The translations under genes were made by a program, and so were the position numbers. From Microlunatus capsulatus (GTDB lineage Bacteria; Actinomycetota; Actinomycetes; Propionibacteriales; Propionibacteriaceae), in assembly GCF_017876495.1 (NCBI RefSeq), contig NZ_JAGIOB010000001.1, positions 4,278,001 to 4,342,000 on the forward strand: a stretch of 64,000 nucleotides of DNA, written 5' to 3'. Below are positions 16,349 through 25,994 of this stretch, piece after piece (the stretch's first letter is position 1; each line of letters starts with the position of its first letter). The notes under the pieces are model-generated. The model was not told where the DNA came from and did no database searches. It worked only from the letters and a program-made list of their open reading frames with translations.

Positions 16349-17356
16349 ATGCCCACAGCAGCCGTGATCGGGTGCGGCGACGTCTCCGTCGTCCACCTCG
16401 ACGCCCTCGCCTCCCTGCCCGACGTCGAGCTGGTCGGGGTCGTCGAGCCCGACGCCGGGCGGCGGGAGGCGGCCGCGCAGAAGTACGGCGTCCCCGGCTT
16501 CGCCGACCCGGCGGCGCTGCTGGCGCAGGTCCGGCCCGACGTCGTCCACGTCACCACCCCGCACCACACCCACGTCGAGGTGGCACTCGCCGCCCTCGCG
16601 GAGGGGGTGCACGTCGTGCTGGAGAAGCCGGTGGCCTCCACCCTCGCCGACGGCGAGCGGCTGGCCGTCGCGGCGGAGGCCGGCGGGGCGAAGATCGCCG
16701 TCTGCTTCCAGAACCGCTACAACGCCGCCGTCCGGGCGCTGCAGGAGCGCCTCGCCTCGGGCGAGCTGGGGGCGGTCCGCGGGGCCGCGGCCACCGTCGT
16801 CTGGCACCGGGACGCCAGCTACTACGAGAACCGGCCGTGGCGCTCCACCTGGGCCGGCAGCGGCGGCGGCCTGCTGATGAACCAGGCCATCCACACCGTC
16901 GACCTCGTGCAGTGGCTGATGGGCGACGTCACGCGCGTGGAGGGGCACGCGAGCACCCGGGCCCTGGCCGACGCGATCGAGGTCGAGGACACCGCCGAGA
17001 TCGCCCTGCAGCACGCCTCCGGCGCCCGCAGCGTCTTCTACGCCACCCTCGCCCACGCCGCGAACGCCCCGGTCACCCTCGACGTCGTCACCGAGGGGGC
17101 CACGCTGAGCCTCCGCGGCGACCTCACCATCGCCCACGCCGACGGCCGCACCGAGACCGTCCAGGAGCGGACGGCCGCGTCGGGCGGCCGCTCGTACTGG
17201 GGCGTCTCCCACGAGCTGCTGCTCGCCGACTTCTACGCCCGCCTCGGCGACCCGGAGCCCTTCTGGATCAGCCCGCGGGAGGCGCTGAAGTCGCTGCGGA
17301 TCGTCAAGGACGTCTACCGGCAGAGCTACCCCGACCTCGGCGACGCCGTTGCCTGA
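16349..17356 (+). CDS. Gfo/Idh/MocA family oxidoreductase
   Basis: A 335-residue second oxidoreductase of the same family, only distantly similar to its neighbour. It has TAAVIGCGDVSVVHLDAL for NAD(P) binding, HVVLEKPVASTLADGERLA with the EKP catalytic lysine, FQNRYNAAVRALQE, and GSGGGLLMNQAIHTVDLVQW with the active-site histidine. AGGAGA precedes its ATG, and it follows the first Gfo/Idh gene after 37 bases. A pair of such enzymes often acts on successive oxidation states of one sugar or on keto-sugar and product; which applies here is unknown. The short gap of 54 bases to the LarA-like gene suggests co-transcription. Confidence 0.9.
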   Translation: MPTAAVIGCGDVSVVHLDALASLPDVELVGVVEPDAGRREAAAQKYGVPGFADPAALLAQVRPDVVHVTTPHHTHVEVALAALAEGVHVVLEKPVASTLADGERLAVAAEAGGAKIAVCFQNRYNAAVRALQERLASGELGAVRGAAATVVWHRDASYYENRPWRSTWAGSGGGLLMNQAIHTVDLVQWLMGDVTRVEGHASTRALADAIEVEDTAEIALQHASGARSVFYATLAHAANAPVTLDVVTEGATLSLRGDLTIAHADGRTETVQERTAASGGRSYWGVSHELLLADFYARLGDPEPFWISPREALKSLRIVKDVYRQSYPDLGDAVA

Positions 17357-17410
17357 GCCGGGCGCGGGGGCCCCTGGCCCGGTGGCGCGGCGGCGCGGCA
17401 GGCTGGGCGC

Positions 17411-18799
<1,389 letters not shown>

Positions 18800-18819
18800 C
18801 CCCTCTCCTGGGGCCGACC

Positions 18820-18861
18820 TGTCAGAACGGGGATCGGTCCTGGCCGATCTCACGTCTGACA
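18820..18861. terminator. Strong bidirectional hairpin between convergent genes
   Basis: TGTCAGA (18820-18826) pairs with TCTGACA (18855-18861), then after a three-base internal loop GGGATCGG (18830-18837) pairs with CCGATCTC (18844-18851, one G-U). It lies between the convergent LarA-like gene and response-regulator gene. There is no T-run, as usual for actinobacterial terminators. Confidence 0.65.
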
Positions 18862-18898
18862 ACTCGGCGCCCGCCCAGGTGGGCGCGGGCGGCGGCGG

Positions 18899-19555
18899 TC
18901 AGGGTTCGATCAGGCCCGCGCGGATGGCGTAGCGGGTGAGCTCGGTGCGGTCGCGCATGCCCAGCTTGTGCAGCACGTTCGCGCGGTGGTGCTCGACGGT
19001 CTTGGGGCTGATCACCAGCTCCTCGGCGATCTCCCGGGACGACCGGCCCTCGGCGATGAGCTTGAGCACCTCGTCCTCGCGCGGGGTCAGCGGGTTCGCC
19101 TTCGGCTCCACGCCGCGGCGGACCTGGTCGAGGTAGCTGCGCATCAGCGAGGCCATCGCCGCCGGGTAGAGGAACGGCTCGCCGCGCATGGCGGCGTCGC
19201 AGGCGGCCAGCAGGTCGAGGTCGGCCGCGGACTTGAGGACGTAGCCCGAGGCGCCCGCCCGCAGCGACTCGTAGAAGTACTGGTCGTGGTCGTACATCGA
19301 GAGCATTAGGATGCGCGGCGCCGGGTCGAGCCGGGCCAGCTCGCGTGCCGCCTGCAGGCCGGTCATCCGCGGCATCGAGACGTCGAGCACGGCGAGGTCG
19401 ACGGGCTCGCGCCGGGCCAGCGCCACCGCCTCGGCGCCGTCGCCCGCCTCGGCCACCACGCGCAGCCCCGGCCGGCTCTCCAGCACCAGCCGCACCCCGT
19501 GCCGCACCAGGGCGTGGTCGTCGGCCAGCAGGATCCGCACCTCCGACGCGCTCAC
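18899..19555 (-). CDS. NarL/FixJ family response regulator
   Basis: A 218-residue two-component response regulator. The receiver has the acidic pair ILLADDH, the phosphorylation aspartate in DLAVLDVSMPRMTG (about residue 57) and the conserved lysine in GYVLKSAADLD. The C-terminal LuxR-type helix-turn-helix is NPLTPREDEVLKLIAEGRSSREIAEELVISPKTVEHHRANVLHKLG. The GTG start at 19555 overlaps the stop of the histidine kinase gene, so the pair is translationally coupled and should form a cognate system. Targets are unknown. Confidence 0.93.
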   Translation of the reverse strand: MSASEVRILLADDHALVRHGVRLVLESRPGLRVVAEAGDGAEAVALARREPVDLAVLDVSMPRMTGLQAARELARLDPAPRILMLSMYDHDQYFYESLRAGASGYVLKSAADLDLLAACDAAMRGEPFLYPAAMASLMRSYLDQVRRGVEPKANPLTPREDEVLKLIAEGRSSREIAEELVISPKTVEHHRANVLHKLGMRDRTELTRYAIRAGLIEP

Positions 19556-20529
19556 GCGGGCACCTCCGCCCGCACGGGCACCCGCAGCCGGATCTCGGTG
19601 CCGCCGCCGGTGCCGGGGGAGCGGACGGCCAGCCGGCCGCCCACCAGCAGGGCCCGCTCGCGCATCCCGCGCAGCCCCGAGCCCTCCGGGGACCCGTCGA
19701 GCCCGCGGCCGTCGTCGGCCACGACCAGCTCGACGCCGTCGGGGTCGACGCCCAGCTGGAGGCGCACGTGCCGGGCGCCGGCGTGCCGGGCGGCGTTCGT
19801 CAGCGCCTCCTGCGCGACGCGGTAGAGCACCAGCTCCTGCTCCTCGCTGAGCGGGGGCAGCCGCGCGTCGAAGCGCCGGTCGACCGCCGTCCCCGTCGAC
19901 GTCGTCAGGTCGGTGGCCAGCGCCGAGAGCGCGCTGACCAGGCCGAGGTCCTGCAGCAGCCCGGGACGGAGCCGGCGGGCGACCTCGCGGACCTCGTGCA
20001 GGCTGGCCCGGGCCGTCTCCTGGACGGTCCGCAGCTCGTCGGCCAGCGCGGGCGGGGCGTCGGCGACGGCGCGCTGCAGCCCCAGCAGGACGACGGTGAG
20101 GCCCTGGCCGATCTCGTCGTGCAGCTCGCGGGCGATCCGGTGCCGCTCGGCCTCCTGGGCGGCCAGCGCGACGGCGTTGCTGCGCGCGCGCTCCAGCTCC
20201 AGCCGCGACGACATGGCGTTGAAGCTGGTGACCAGGGGCTGCAGCGAGCCGTCGCGGGTGTCGGGCAGCCGCTCGCCCAGCCCCTGCAGGTCCATCCGCT
20301 GCATCTGCCCGACCAGCCGGTCCAGCGGCACCAGGCTGCTGCGCAGCAGCAGGGCGTTGGCGACCATGATCGCCCCGAGGCCGACGGCCAGCACCCCCAG
20401 CTCGCCGAGGGACATGTCGGGGCCGACGCTGGTCGGGCTCACGACCAGGATCACCGTGGCCAGCAGGAACAGGGCCGCGTTGATCAGGCAGACCCGCCAG
20501 TAGACGGGCAGGGAGGAGAAGGACGCCAC
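19552..20529 (-). CDS. Membrane sensor histidine kinase, NarL-type (HisKA_3)
   Basis: A kinase of about 325 residues. Two transmembrane helices (VCLINAALFLLATVILVV and LGELGVLAVGLGAIMVANALL) enclose only a very short outer loop, so it probably senses within or near the membrane. A HAMP-like stretch (PLDRLVGQMQRMDLQGLGERL) leads to the phosphoacceptor histidine in RHRIARELHDEIGQGLT and an ATPase domain with EALTNAARHAGA, VADDGRGL and GSGLRGMRERALLVGG. GTG 20529 is taken as start because the first helix follows directly; GTG 20547 is an in-frame alternative. It is coupled to the response regulator downstream. Confidence 0.9.
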   Translation of the reverse strand: MASFSSLPVYWRVCLINAALFLLATVILVVSPTSVGPDMSLGELGVLAVGLGAIMVANALLLRSSLVPLDRLVGQMQRMDLQGLGERLPDTRDGSLQPLVTSFNAMSSRLELERARSNAVALAAQEAERHRIARELHDEIGQGLTVVLLGLQRAVADAPPALADELRTVQETARASLHEVREVARRLRPGLLQDLGLVSALSALATDLTTSTGTAVDRRFDARLPPLSEEQELVLYRVAQEALTNAARHAGARHVRLQLGVDPDGVELVVADDGRGLDGSPEGSGLRGMRERALLVGGRLAVRSPGTGGGTEIRLRVPVRAEVPA

Positions 20530-20756
20530 GCCCCCAACGTGCGCCACGCCGGGGTGCGGTGTCCACCGGACGGGCCGGGCCGCCCGCGGTCGACGGCGAA
20601 GATGGGGGCTAGCCCCGATGGTCCGGGGCTGGCCGGCCCACCAGACTGGGTCGCGCGGTGGTCGACAGCAAGGCTGCGACCGCCCGGCCCCCGACCCGGG
20701 GGGCGGGCGCCGGCCACCGCGCGGAAGCACCACCCACCACGTCCTCGGGAGGCACC

Positions 20757-21035
20757 ATGCTCGGCACCATCATCGGGCTCATCGTCATCGGCCTCATCGC
20801 CGGCTTCATCGCGCGGGCCGTCGTGCCCGGTCGCCAGTCGATGAGCATCCTGCAGACCATCCTGCTCGGCATCGTCGGCTCGTTCGTCGGCGGTTTCCTC
20901 GGTCGGCTGCTGTTCGGCAGCGGCAACGGCTTCGTCCAGCCCTCCAGCTGGATCGGCTCGATCATCGGCGCGATCATCGTGCTCGTGATCTACCTGGCCG
21001 TGAAGCGCCGCTCGGGCGGGGCGCGCACCGTCTGA
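20757..21035 (+). CDS. GlsB/YeaQ/YmgE family membrane protein
   Basis: A 92-residue small integral membrane protein of the transglycosylase-associated family. Three hydrophobic segments are visible (TIIGLIVIGLIAGFIARAVV, ILQTILLGIVGSFVGGFLGR, WIGSIIGAIIVLVIYLAVK) with the glycine-zipper pattern typical of the family. GGGAGG precedes the ATG; a GTG-started extension of 33 residues upstream is disordered and unlikely. Members are often stress-induced, but their function is unknown despite the family name. A strong hairpin follows the gene. Confidence 0.9.
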   Translation: MLGTIIGLIVIGLIAGFIARAVVPGRQSMSILQTILLGIVGSFVGGFLGRLLFGSGNGFVQPSSWIGSIIGAIIVLVIYLAVKRRSGGARTV

Positions 21036-21048
21036 TCCACCAGCACCA

Positions 21049-21087
21049 GCAGCAGGACCCGGGACCCACGGTCCCGGGTCCTGCTGC
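21049..21087. terminator. Perfect 18-bp hairpin terminator
   Basis: An 18-base perfect stem (21049-21066 and 21070-21087) with a three-base CAC loop follows the GlsB-like gene by 14 bases. It has no T-tail but is very stable and lies between two co-directional genes. Confidence 0.75.
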
Positions 21088-21186
21088 GTCCGGGGCCGGT
21101 CCGGCTCCCGGGCTCGCCGCCCCCGGCGCGGGCGGCGGCGAGGGCGGCCCCTCCCCGTCGCCGGGCCCGGGGTCCAGACTGGGGCC

Positions 21187-22428
21187 GTGGCGCAGCGGCT
21201 CGACCGGGTCCGGGCGCGGGCGCGGTCCAGCGCCCGCCGCCTGCTGTGGTGGGTCTGGCCCTCCTACCCGACGTCGTGGTCCGCGGTCCCGGACCGCCTG
21301 CGGCCCGCCGCCACCCAGATCGCCCGGCTCACCGTGGCGGCCACCGTCGCCTACGTCATCGCCGACACCGTCTCGCCCGGGATCCGCGACCTCACCGCCC
21401 CGCTGACGGCCCTGCTCGTCGTCCAGGCCACCACCGTCGGCACCCTGCAGATGGGCCTGGTGCGGGTGGGCGCGGTGCTGACCGGGGTGCTCGTCGCCGT
21501 CGGCGTGACCAGCGGGATCGGGTTGTCGTGGTGGAGCCTGGCCGCCGTCATCGCCGCCTCGCTCGGCCTGGCCAAGGTGTTCCGGCTGGGCGACCAGTCC
21601 CTCGAGGCGCCCATCAGCGCCATGCTCATCCTGGCCGTCGCCGTGCCGGGGCTGGCCGCCGAGGTCCGGGTGGTCAACACCCTCATCGGCACCGTGGTGG
21701 GCATCGCCTTCAGCCTGCTGGTCCCGGTCTCCATCCCCAGCGCCCGCGCCACCGCCGCCGTCCGCCAGGTCGCGCGGTCGCAGGCGGCGCTGCTCGACGA
21801 GGTGGCCCTCAGCCTCACCGACCGGGCGCCGCACCCCGAGGAGGTCGCGGCCTGGTTCGCCTGGACCGAGGACCTCGACCGCGACGTCGACGCCGCCGCG
21901 GCCGCCGTCCGCACCGTGGAGGAGAGCCGGCGGCTCAACCCCCGCGCGCTCACCGCCGACGTCGTCCACCCCGGCCTGCGCGACGCGCTCGACCGCCTGG
22001 CCCGCTGCCTGGCCGCCGAGCGCGCCCTGCTCGTGGTCATCGGCCGGGAGGCGCCCGAGCCCGGCGGGCCCGACGACCGCTCCCTCACCCCGGAGCTGCG
22101 GCGGGCCTTCGCCGTCGTCCTCGACGACGTGGCCGACGCCCTGCGCGGCTTCGGCGACCTGGTCAGCGCCGAGTTCGGGGGCGGCAACGTCGACCGGGTC
22201 GACGCGCTGCTCTCGCGCACCCTCGACATCGTCCGCGAGACCCGCGCCGTGCTCACCGAGCTGGTGCTGCTGGACGTCGACCCGCGCCAGCAGACCGGCC
22301 TGTGGATGCTGCAGGGCTCGGTGCTCGCGGCCGTCGAGGAGGTGCTGCGCCAGCTCGACCTCGAGCACATCGAGCGGCGGGGCGCGGCGTGGCTGCAGCG
22401 GCGTCAGGGTCCGGGCCCGGCCCCCTAG
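21187..22428 (+). CDS. Aromatic acid exporter (ArAE/FUSC-like) membrane protein
   Basis: A 413-residue membrane protein. About six transmembrane helices occupy residues 40-190, including LTVAATVAYVIADTVSP, LTALLVVQATTVGTLQMG and TLIGTVVGIAFSLLVPVSIP. The long cytoplasmic C-terminal half is alpha-helical and charged. This is the layout of the aromatic acid exporter family, half-size relative to AaeB. Actinobacterial members are widespread but little studied; export of a weak acid is inferred from the family. A CAGACT hexamer six bases before the GTG suggests a leaderless transcript. The next gene starts 47 bases downstream on the same strand. Confidence 0.85.
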   Translation: MAQRLDRVRARARSSARRLLWWVWPSYPTSWSAVPDRLRPAATQIARLTVAATVAYVIADTVSPGIRDLTAPLTALLVVQATTVGTLQMGLVRVGAVLTGVLVAVGVTSGIGLSWWSLAAVIAASLGLAKVFRLGDQSLEAPISAMLILAVAVPGLAAEVRVVNTLIGTVVGIAFSLLVPVSIPSARATAAVRQVARSQAALLDEVALSLTDRAPHPEEVAAWFAWTEDLDRDVDAAAAAVRTVEESRRLNPRALTADVVHPGLRDALDRLARCLAAERALLVVIGREAPEPGGPDDRSLTPELRRAFAVVLDDVADALRGFGDLVSAEFGGGNVDRVDALLSRTLDIVRETRAVLTELVLLDVDPRQQTGLWMLQGSVLAAVEEVLRQLDLEHIERRGAAWLQRRQGPGPAP

Positions 22429-22475
22429 GCTGGTGGGTCCCCGGCCCCCGGGCCCAGCACCGACGAGGAGACATC

Positions 22476-23231
22476 GTGGCCCAGCCGCAGGAGATCGACG
22501 ACGAGCGCGTGGTGCGAGCGCTCGACCTCTACGCCCGGATGGTCGGCCGGGTGCTCGCCGACCCGCAGCGCTGGCTCGGCCTGGACGACGAGCCGCCGCC
22601 CTCGGCCCGGTTCCCGGCCAAGGTGCTGGACGCGCTCAGGGACCGCGCCCTCGGCGACACCACCCCCGCCTCACCCGTCTGGGACCAGCAGCCGCTGAAG
22701 CGCCGCGTCGACTGGTGGGTGACGCGGATCGGCGTCAGCGCCGGGCTGGCCGCCGCCGCGCCCCGGGTGGCCGGCGTCCTGGCCGACCGCATCCCGCTGC
22801 AGCCCGCGCTGGGGGCCTGCGCCGCCGGCCTGGCCGTCTGCGCGACCGCCCGCGAGCACGGTCGCACCGACCCCGCGGACTGGGTGCCGCTGCTGGCCCG
22901 GGTGCTGTTCGACCGCGCGCTGCCCGCGCCGGCGGTGCCCTCGGCCGACGACGCCGAGGCCGAGCGCCGGCTGGACGACGACGCCGGGGCCGAGCCCGAC
23001 CGGCGCACCCTGGCCCGGCTCGGCCGCGGCGCGGCGCGGGCGGCGCTGACGCTGTGGAAGCTGGCCGGCACCCTCTGGGAGCTCAGCAGCCTGCTGGACG
23101 AGCGGCCGCGCGGCAGCCTCGTCTCCCGGGGGCTGGGCAAGCTGCCCGTGGTCGGGCTGGTCGGCGGCTGGCTGGACGAGCGCGGCGGCATCCGCAAGGC
23201 CTCCCGGCAGACGGCGGCCCTGCTCCGCTGA
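22476..23231 (+). CDS. Conserved hypothetical actinobacterial protein
   Basis: A 251-residue protein that I do not recognise. GAGGAG precedes its GTG. The N-terminal 80 residues are charged and helical; the middle (IGVSAGLAAAAPRVAGVLADRIPLQPALGACAAGLAVCATARE) is hydrophobic and may associate with the membrane or pack in a helical bundle. An acidic linker (SADDAEAERRLDDDAGAEPD) leads to a helical C-terminus ending in a basic tail. It follows the aromatic acid exporter gene closely and could be co-transcribed with it. Confidence 0.75.
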   Translation: MAQPQEIDDERVVRALDLYARMVGRVLADPQRWLGLDDEPPPSARFPAKVLDALRDRALGDTTPASPVWDQQPLKRRVDWWVTRIGVSAGLAAAAPRVAGVLADRIPLQPALGACAAGLAVCATAREHGRTDPADWVPLLARVLFDRALPAPAVPSADDAEAERRLDDDAGAEPDRRTLARLGRGAARAALTLWKLAGTLWELSSLLDERPRGSLVSRGLGKLPVVGLVGGWLDERGGIRKASRQTAALLR

Positions 23232-23343
23232 GCCGGCGTCCGGCCGGCGGACGCACCCGCGGCAGGAGCCGGGCCGTCCGCCCGTAACCTGAGCGGGGCG
23301 TCCGGTCGGCCGCCGCGACGCGCGCAGGTGAGGACGGTCAGCC

Positions 23344-24051
23344 GTGGGGCAGCAGGACGAGCGGGAGAGCCGGTCGGCGGGGCTCAGCCGGGCGCTGGTG
23401 GTCCGGGCCGCGCTGGAGCTCATCGACGAGGACGGGCTGCAGAACGTCAGCATGCGGGCCGTCGGCCAGCGGCTCGGCGTCGGCGCGATGGCCCTGTACC
23501 GCTACGTCAGCGGCCGCGAGGACCTGCTGGAGGCCGTCGTCGCCTCCCTGGTCAGCGGGCTGCGCGAGGACCTGGACCCGCAGCTGACCGGCACCTGGCA
23601 GGGCTACCTGCAGACGCTGGCCCACGCCGTCCGCCGGGTGGCCGTCGAGCACGCGGCCGCGTTCCCGCTGATCGCCACCCGGCACCCGGCGGCGCCGTGG
23701 CTGCGGCCGCCGCTGCGCAGCGTCGACCTCGTCGAGGACTTCCTGACGGTGCTGTCCGGCCACGGCTTCACCGACCAGCAGGTCGCCGACGCCTACCGGG
23801 CCTTCAGCAGCTTCCTGCTGGGCCACCTGCTGCTGGAGTCGGCGGCGCGCGGGGCAGACACGGCGCCGGTCGAGGAGCCGTTCGACGAGGGCGACGCCCA
23901 GATCCCGCACCGCGACGGGCTCCGCGACCTCGCCGACACCCCGACGACGCGGCGGCTGCGGCCGCTGCTCAGCGAGGACCGCAGCGACGAGGAGTTCGAG
24001 GTCGGCCTGGAGACGCTGCTGGACCGGCTGGAGATGGTGCTCTCGCAGTAG
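23344..24051 (+). CDS. TetR family transcriptional regulator
   Basis: A 235-residue TetR/AcrR-type repressor. The DNA-binding domain reads VVRAALELIDEDGLQNVSMRAVGQRLGVGAMALYRYVSGREDLLEAVV (residues 19-66), with the recognition helix GVGAMALYRYV. The C-terminal ligand domain (TetR_C-like, with HAVRRVAVEHAAAFPLIATRHPAAP) is of the type found in regulators of efflux pumps. No obvious palindrome was seen directly upstream. The gene stands alone between a hypothetical gene and an SRPBCC gene, so its target is not clear. Confidence 0.9.
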   Translation: MGQQDERESRSAGLSRALVVRAALELIDEDGLQNVSMRAVGQRLGVGAMALYRYVSGREDLLEAVVASLVSGLREDLDPQLTGTWQGYLQTLAHAVRRVAVEHAAAFPLIATRHPAAPWLRPPLRSVDLVEDFLTVLSGHGFTDQQVADAYRAFSSFLLGHLLLESAARGADTAPVEEPFDEGDAQIPHRDGLRDLADTPTTRRLRPLLSEDRSDEEFEVGLETLLDRLEMVLSQ

Positions 24052-24083
24052 CGGGCATCGGCTCCGCCAGGCCTGTGGAGGGC

Positions 24084-24089
24084 TAACCT
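24084..24089 (+). promoter_or_regulatory. -10 element for leaderless SRPBCC mRNA
   Basis: TAACCT is followed by six bases and then the ATG at 24096, the spacing expected when transcription starts at the A of the start codon. No Shine-Dalgarno is present between them. Confidence 0.55.
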
Positions 24090-24095
24090 CCGAGC

Positions 24096-24566
24096 ATGGC
24101 CGACACCTACACCGTGGAGCGCAGCGTCCTGGTCGACGCGCCGCCGGAGCGCGTCCACCCGCACATCGCGGACTTCCACCGGTGGACCGCCTGGTCGCCG
24201 TGGGAAGGCGTCGACCCGGCGCTGGAGCGGCACTACACGGGTCCGGACTCGGGACCGGGGGCCGGCTACGCGTGGTCCGGCAACCGGAAGGCCGGCCGGG
24301 GCCGGATGGAGGTCACCGAATCGGTGCCTCCGTCGCTGGTCCGCGTCGACCTCCGGTTCGAGAAGCCGTTCAGGGCGCACAACGACACCTGGTTCAGGAT
24401 CGAGCCGCACGGCACGGGCTGCCGGGTGACGTGGACCATGACCGGCCGGACGACGGCGGCCACCCGGCTGATGGGTCTGCTCACCTCGATGGACCGGCTG
24501 CTCGGCCCCGACTTCGAGAAGGGGTTGGCCCGGCTCCGCACCGTCAGCGAGGCGACGCCGGCCTAG
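24096..24566 (+). CDS. SRPBCC family protein
   Basis: A 156-residue START-like lipid/ligand-binding fold. It begins with the family pattern YTVERSVLVDAPPERVHPHIADFHRWTAWSPWEG, contains GAGYAWSGNRKAGRGRMEVTE, and ends with the long helix MGLLTSMDRLLGPDFEKGLARL. Such proteins bind small hydrophobic ligands; no catalytic residues are evident. The ATG is six bases after a TAACCT box, indicating a leaderless transcript. Its stop overlaps the convergent YdeI-like gene by four bases. Confidence 0.88.
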   Translation: MADTYTVERSVLVDAPPERVHPHIADFHRWTAWSPWEGVDPALERHYTGPDSGPGAGYAWSGNRKAGRGRMEVTESVPPSLVRVDLRFEKPFRAHNDTWFRIEPHGTGCRVTWTMTGRTTAATRLMGLLTSMDRLLGPDFEKGLARLRTVSEATPA

Positions 24567-25000
24567 GCCGTCACGGCGGCGACGACGGCGGCCACCCGAC
24601 GGGCGCGCGTCTCGGCGGCCTTGGCGCCCTCGACGGCCAGCACGTGGCGGCGCTGGAGGCTGTAGGAGAGGGCGGCGAACGCCGGGGCGGCGCCGGGCTC
24701 GGCGGCGAGGGCGGACACCAGGTCCTCGGGGACGACGACCTCGCGCGGGTCGTCGTCGACGACGACCTCGACCTCCACCCGGTCACCGGCGGCGACGCCG
24801 CTCGCGGCCCGGACCTCGGCGCTGACGGGGATGAGGGAGCGGCCGCCCATCACTCCGATGCTCGTCCGGTAGGTGTGCCCGCGGAGGGTGACGGCGACCT
24901 TGGGCCGCTTGCCGGCGCCCAGCGCCTCGACGACCTCGGCCGGCACTTCGAGCCCGGTCGCGGTCCTGCCCGCGGCCTCCAGCGTGGTGGTGAACCTCAC
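24563..25000 (-). CDS. DUF1905 / YdeI-like protein
   Basis: A 145-residue protein combining an N-terminal DUF1905 beta-barrel domain (RFTTTLEAAGRTATGLEVPAEVVEALG, with GHTYRTSIGVMGGRSLIPVSAEVR) and a C-terminal YdeI-like helical segment (ALSYSLQRRHVLAVEGAKAAETRARRV). Proteins with this layout are annotated as YdeI or bacteriocin-protection proteins from weak evidence. A DUF1905-only paralogue is present at 49215-49496. It starts with GTG at 25000 and runs convergent to the SRPBCC gene. Confidence 0.85.
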   Translation of the reverse strand: MRFTTTLEAAGRTATGLEVPAEVVEALGAGKRPKVAVTLRGHTYRTSIGVMGGRSLIPVSAEVRAASGVAAGDRVEVEVVVDDDPREVVVPEDLVSALAAEPGAAPAFAALSYSLQRRHVLAVEGAKAAETRARRVAAVVAAVTA

Positions 25001-25022
25001 GGGCTCAGCATGCCGCCTGGAC

Positions 25023-25076
25023 GCAGAACGCGTGAACGGATGGCGGGTAGACCCACCATCCGTTCACGCGTTCTGC
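25023..25076. terminator. Very long near-perfect hairpin
   Basis: A perfect 21-base inverted repeat (25023-25043 and 25056-25076, beginning GCAGAACGCG) encloses a 12-base spacer whose GGGT and ACCC ends also pair. It lies 20 bases downstream of the sugar isomerase gene at 25096 on the minus strand, fitting a terminator for that operon. Confidence 0.7.
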
Positions 25077-25095
25077 TGCGGGGGAGCCCGTCAGG

Positions 25096-25935
25096 TCAGC
25101 GCAGGCCGTGCTCGTTGAAGTAGCGCACGCTGGCCTCGATGCCGTCGTAGATGTGCCCGCCGCCGTAGTGGTCGAACTCGATGACGCCGAACTCGGTGTT
25201 CGGGGCGGCCGCGAGGTAGTCGAGCAGCGGCAGGTCGCCCTCGCCCGCGGGGCGCTGGTCGAGCGTCTCCGGGTCCATCCGGGCGGCGCCGGGCTCGAAG
25301 GGGTTCGCGCCGATGACGCCGTCCTTGAGGTGCAGGGCGCGGACGCGCTCGCCCACCCGGCCGAGCAGGGCGGTCACGTCCTGCTTGCCCGTCGCGGCCC
25401 AGTACAGGTCCACCTCCAGCACCACGTCGTCGCGGAGCTGGTCGGCGAAGAACTCGTAGGCGGTGACGCCGCGGATGGTGGCCAGGAACTCCTGGGCGTG
25501 GTTGTGGTAGCCCACCCGCAGGCCGTGGTCGGCGGCCTTCTCGGCGGCCTCGTTGAGACGCTTGGCGTTGTCGAGCACCGCCTCCTCGGTCAGCCAGCGC
25601 TCGGTCTCGACGAACGGGTCGATGACGACCTCCAGCCCGAGCGTCTTGGCGGCCTCGAAGACCTCCTGCTGGGTGGGCGGGCCGGCCTTGGTCCCCGCCT
25701 TGAACGCCGGGTCGTCCAGGCCGAGGCCCTCCGACATCAGGGAGGCGTGCCCGGTGCGGGCCCGGACGCCGGCCTTCGTGAAGGCCTCGGCGAGGCGCGG
25801 GGCCTTGTCGACGAAGTCGAAGGCCTCGACCTCGCGCAGGCCCATGCCGGCCAGGCGGGCCATCGTGGCGTCGAGGTCCTCGGCGAGCTGGTCGCGGACG
25901 GCGTAGAGCTGGACGGAGAGCACAGGGGTGGTCAA
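25096..25935 (-). CDS. Sugar phosphate isomerase/epimerase family protein
   Basis: A 279-residue xylose isomerase-like TIM barrel. Likely metal ligands lie in GLRVGYHNHAQEF, VVLEVDLYWAATG and VRALHLKDGV, with the final acid in FGVIEFDHYGG. The HNHxxE pattern is common in actinobacterial keto-sugar isomerases of this superfamily. The start is TTG at 25935; a GTG four codons in (VLSVQLYAV) is an alternative and would lose nothing of the fold. It is the last gene of a four-gene minus-strand unit with a second TIM barrel, a DUF993 protein and a Gfo/Idh enzyme, followed by a long hairpin terminator. Confidence 0.85.
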   Translation of the reverse strand: MTTPVLSVQLYAVRDQLAEDLDATMARLAGMGLREVEAFDFVDKAPRLAEAFTKAGVRARTGHASLMSEGLGLDDPAFKAGTKAGPPTQQEVFEAAKTLGLEVVIDPFVETERWLTEEAVLDNAKRLNEAAEKAADHGLRVGYHNHAQEFLATIRGVTAYEFFADQLRDDVVLEVDLYWAATGKQDVTALLGRVGERVRALHLKDGVIGANPFEPGAARMDPETLDQRPAGEGDLPLLDYLAAAPNTEFGVIEFDHYGGGHIYDGIEASVRYFNEHGLR

Positions 25936-25994
25936 GAGGGTGGGTCCTTCCTCGGTGAAGTGGGGTTCGCCGTCACCCTAGCGACGGCGCGTGG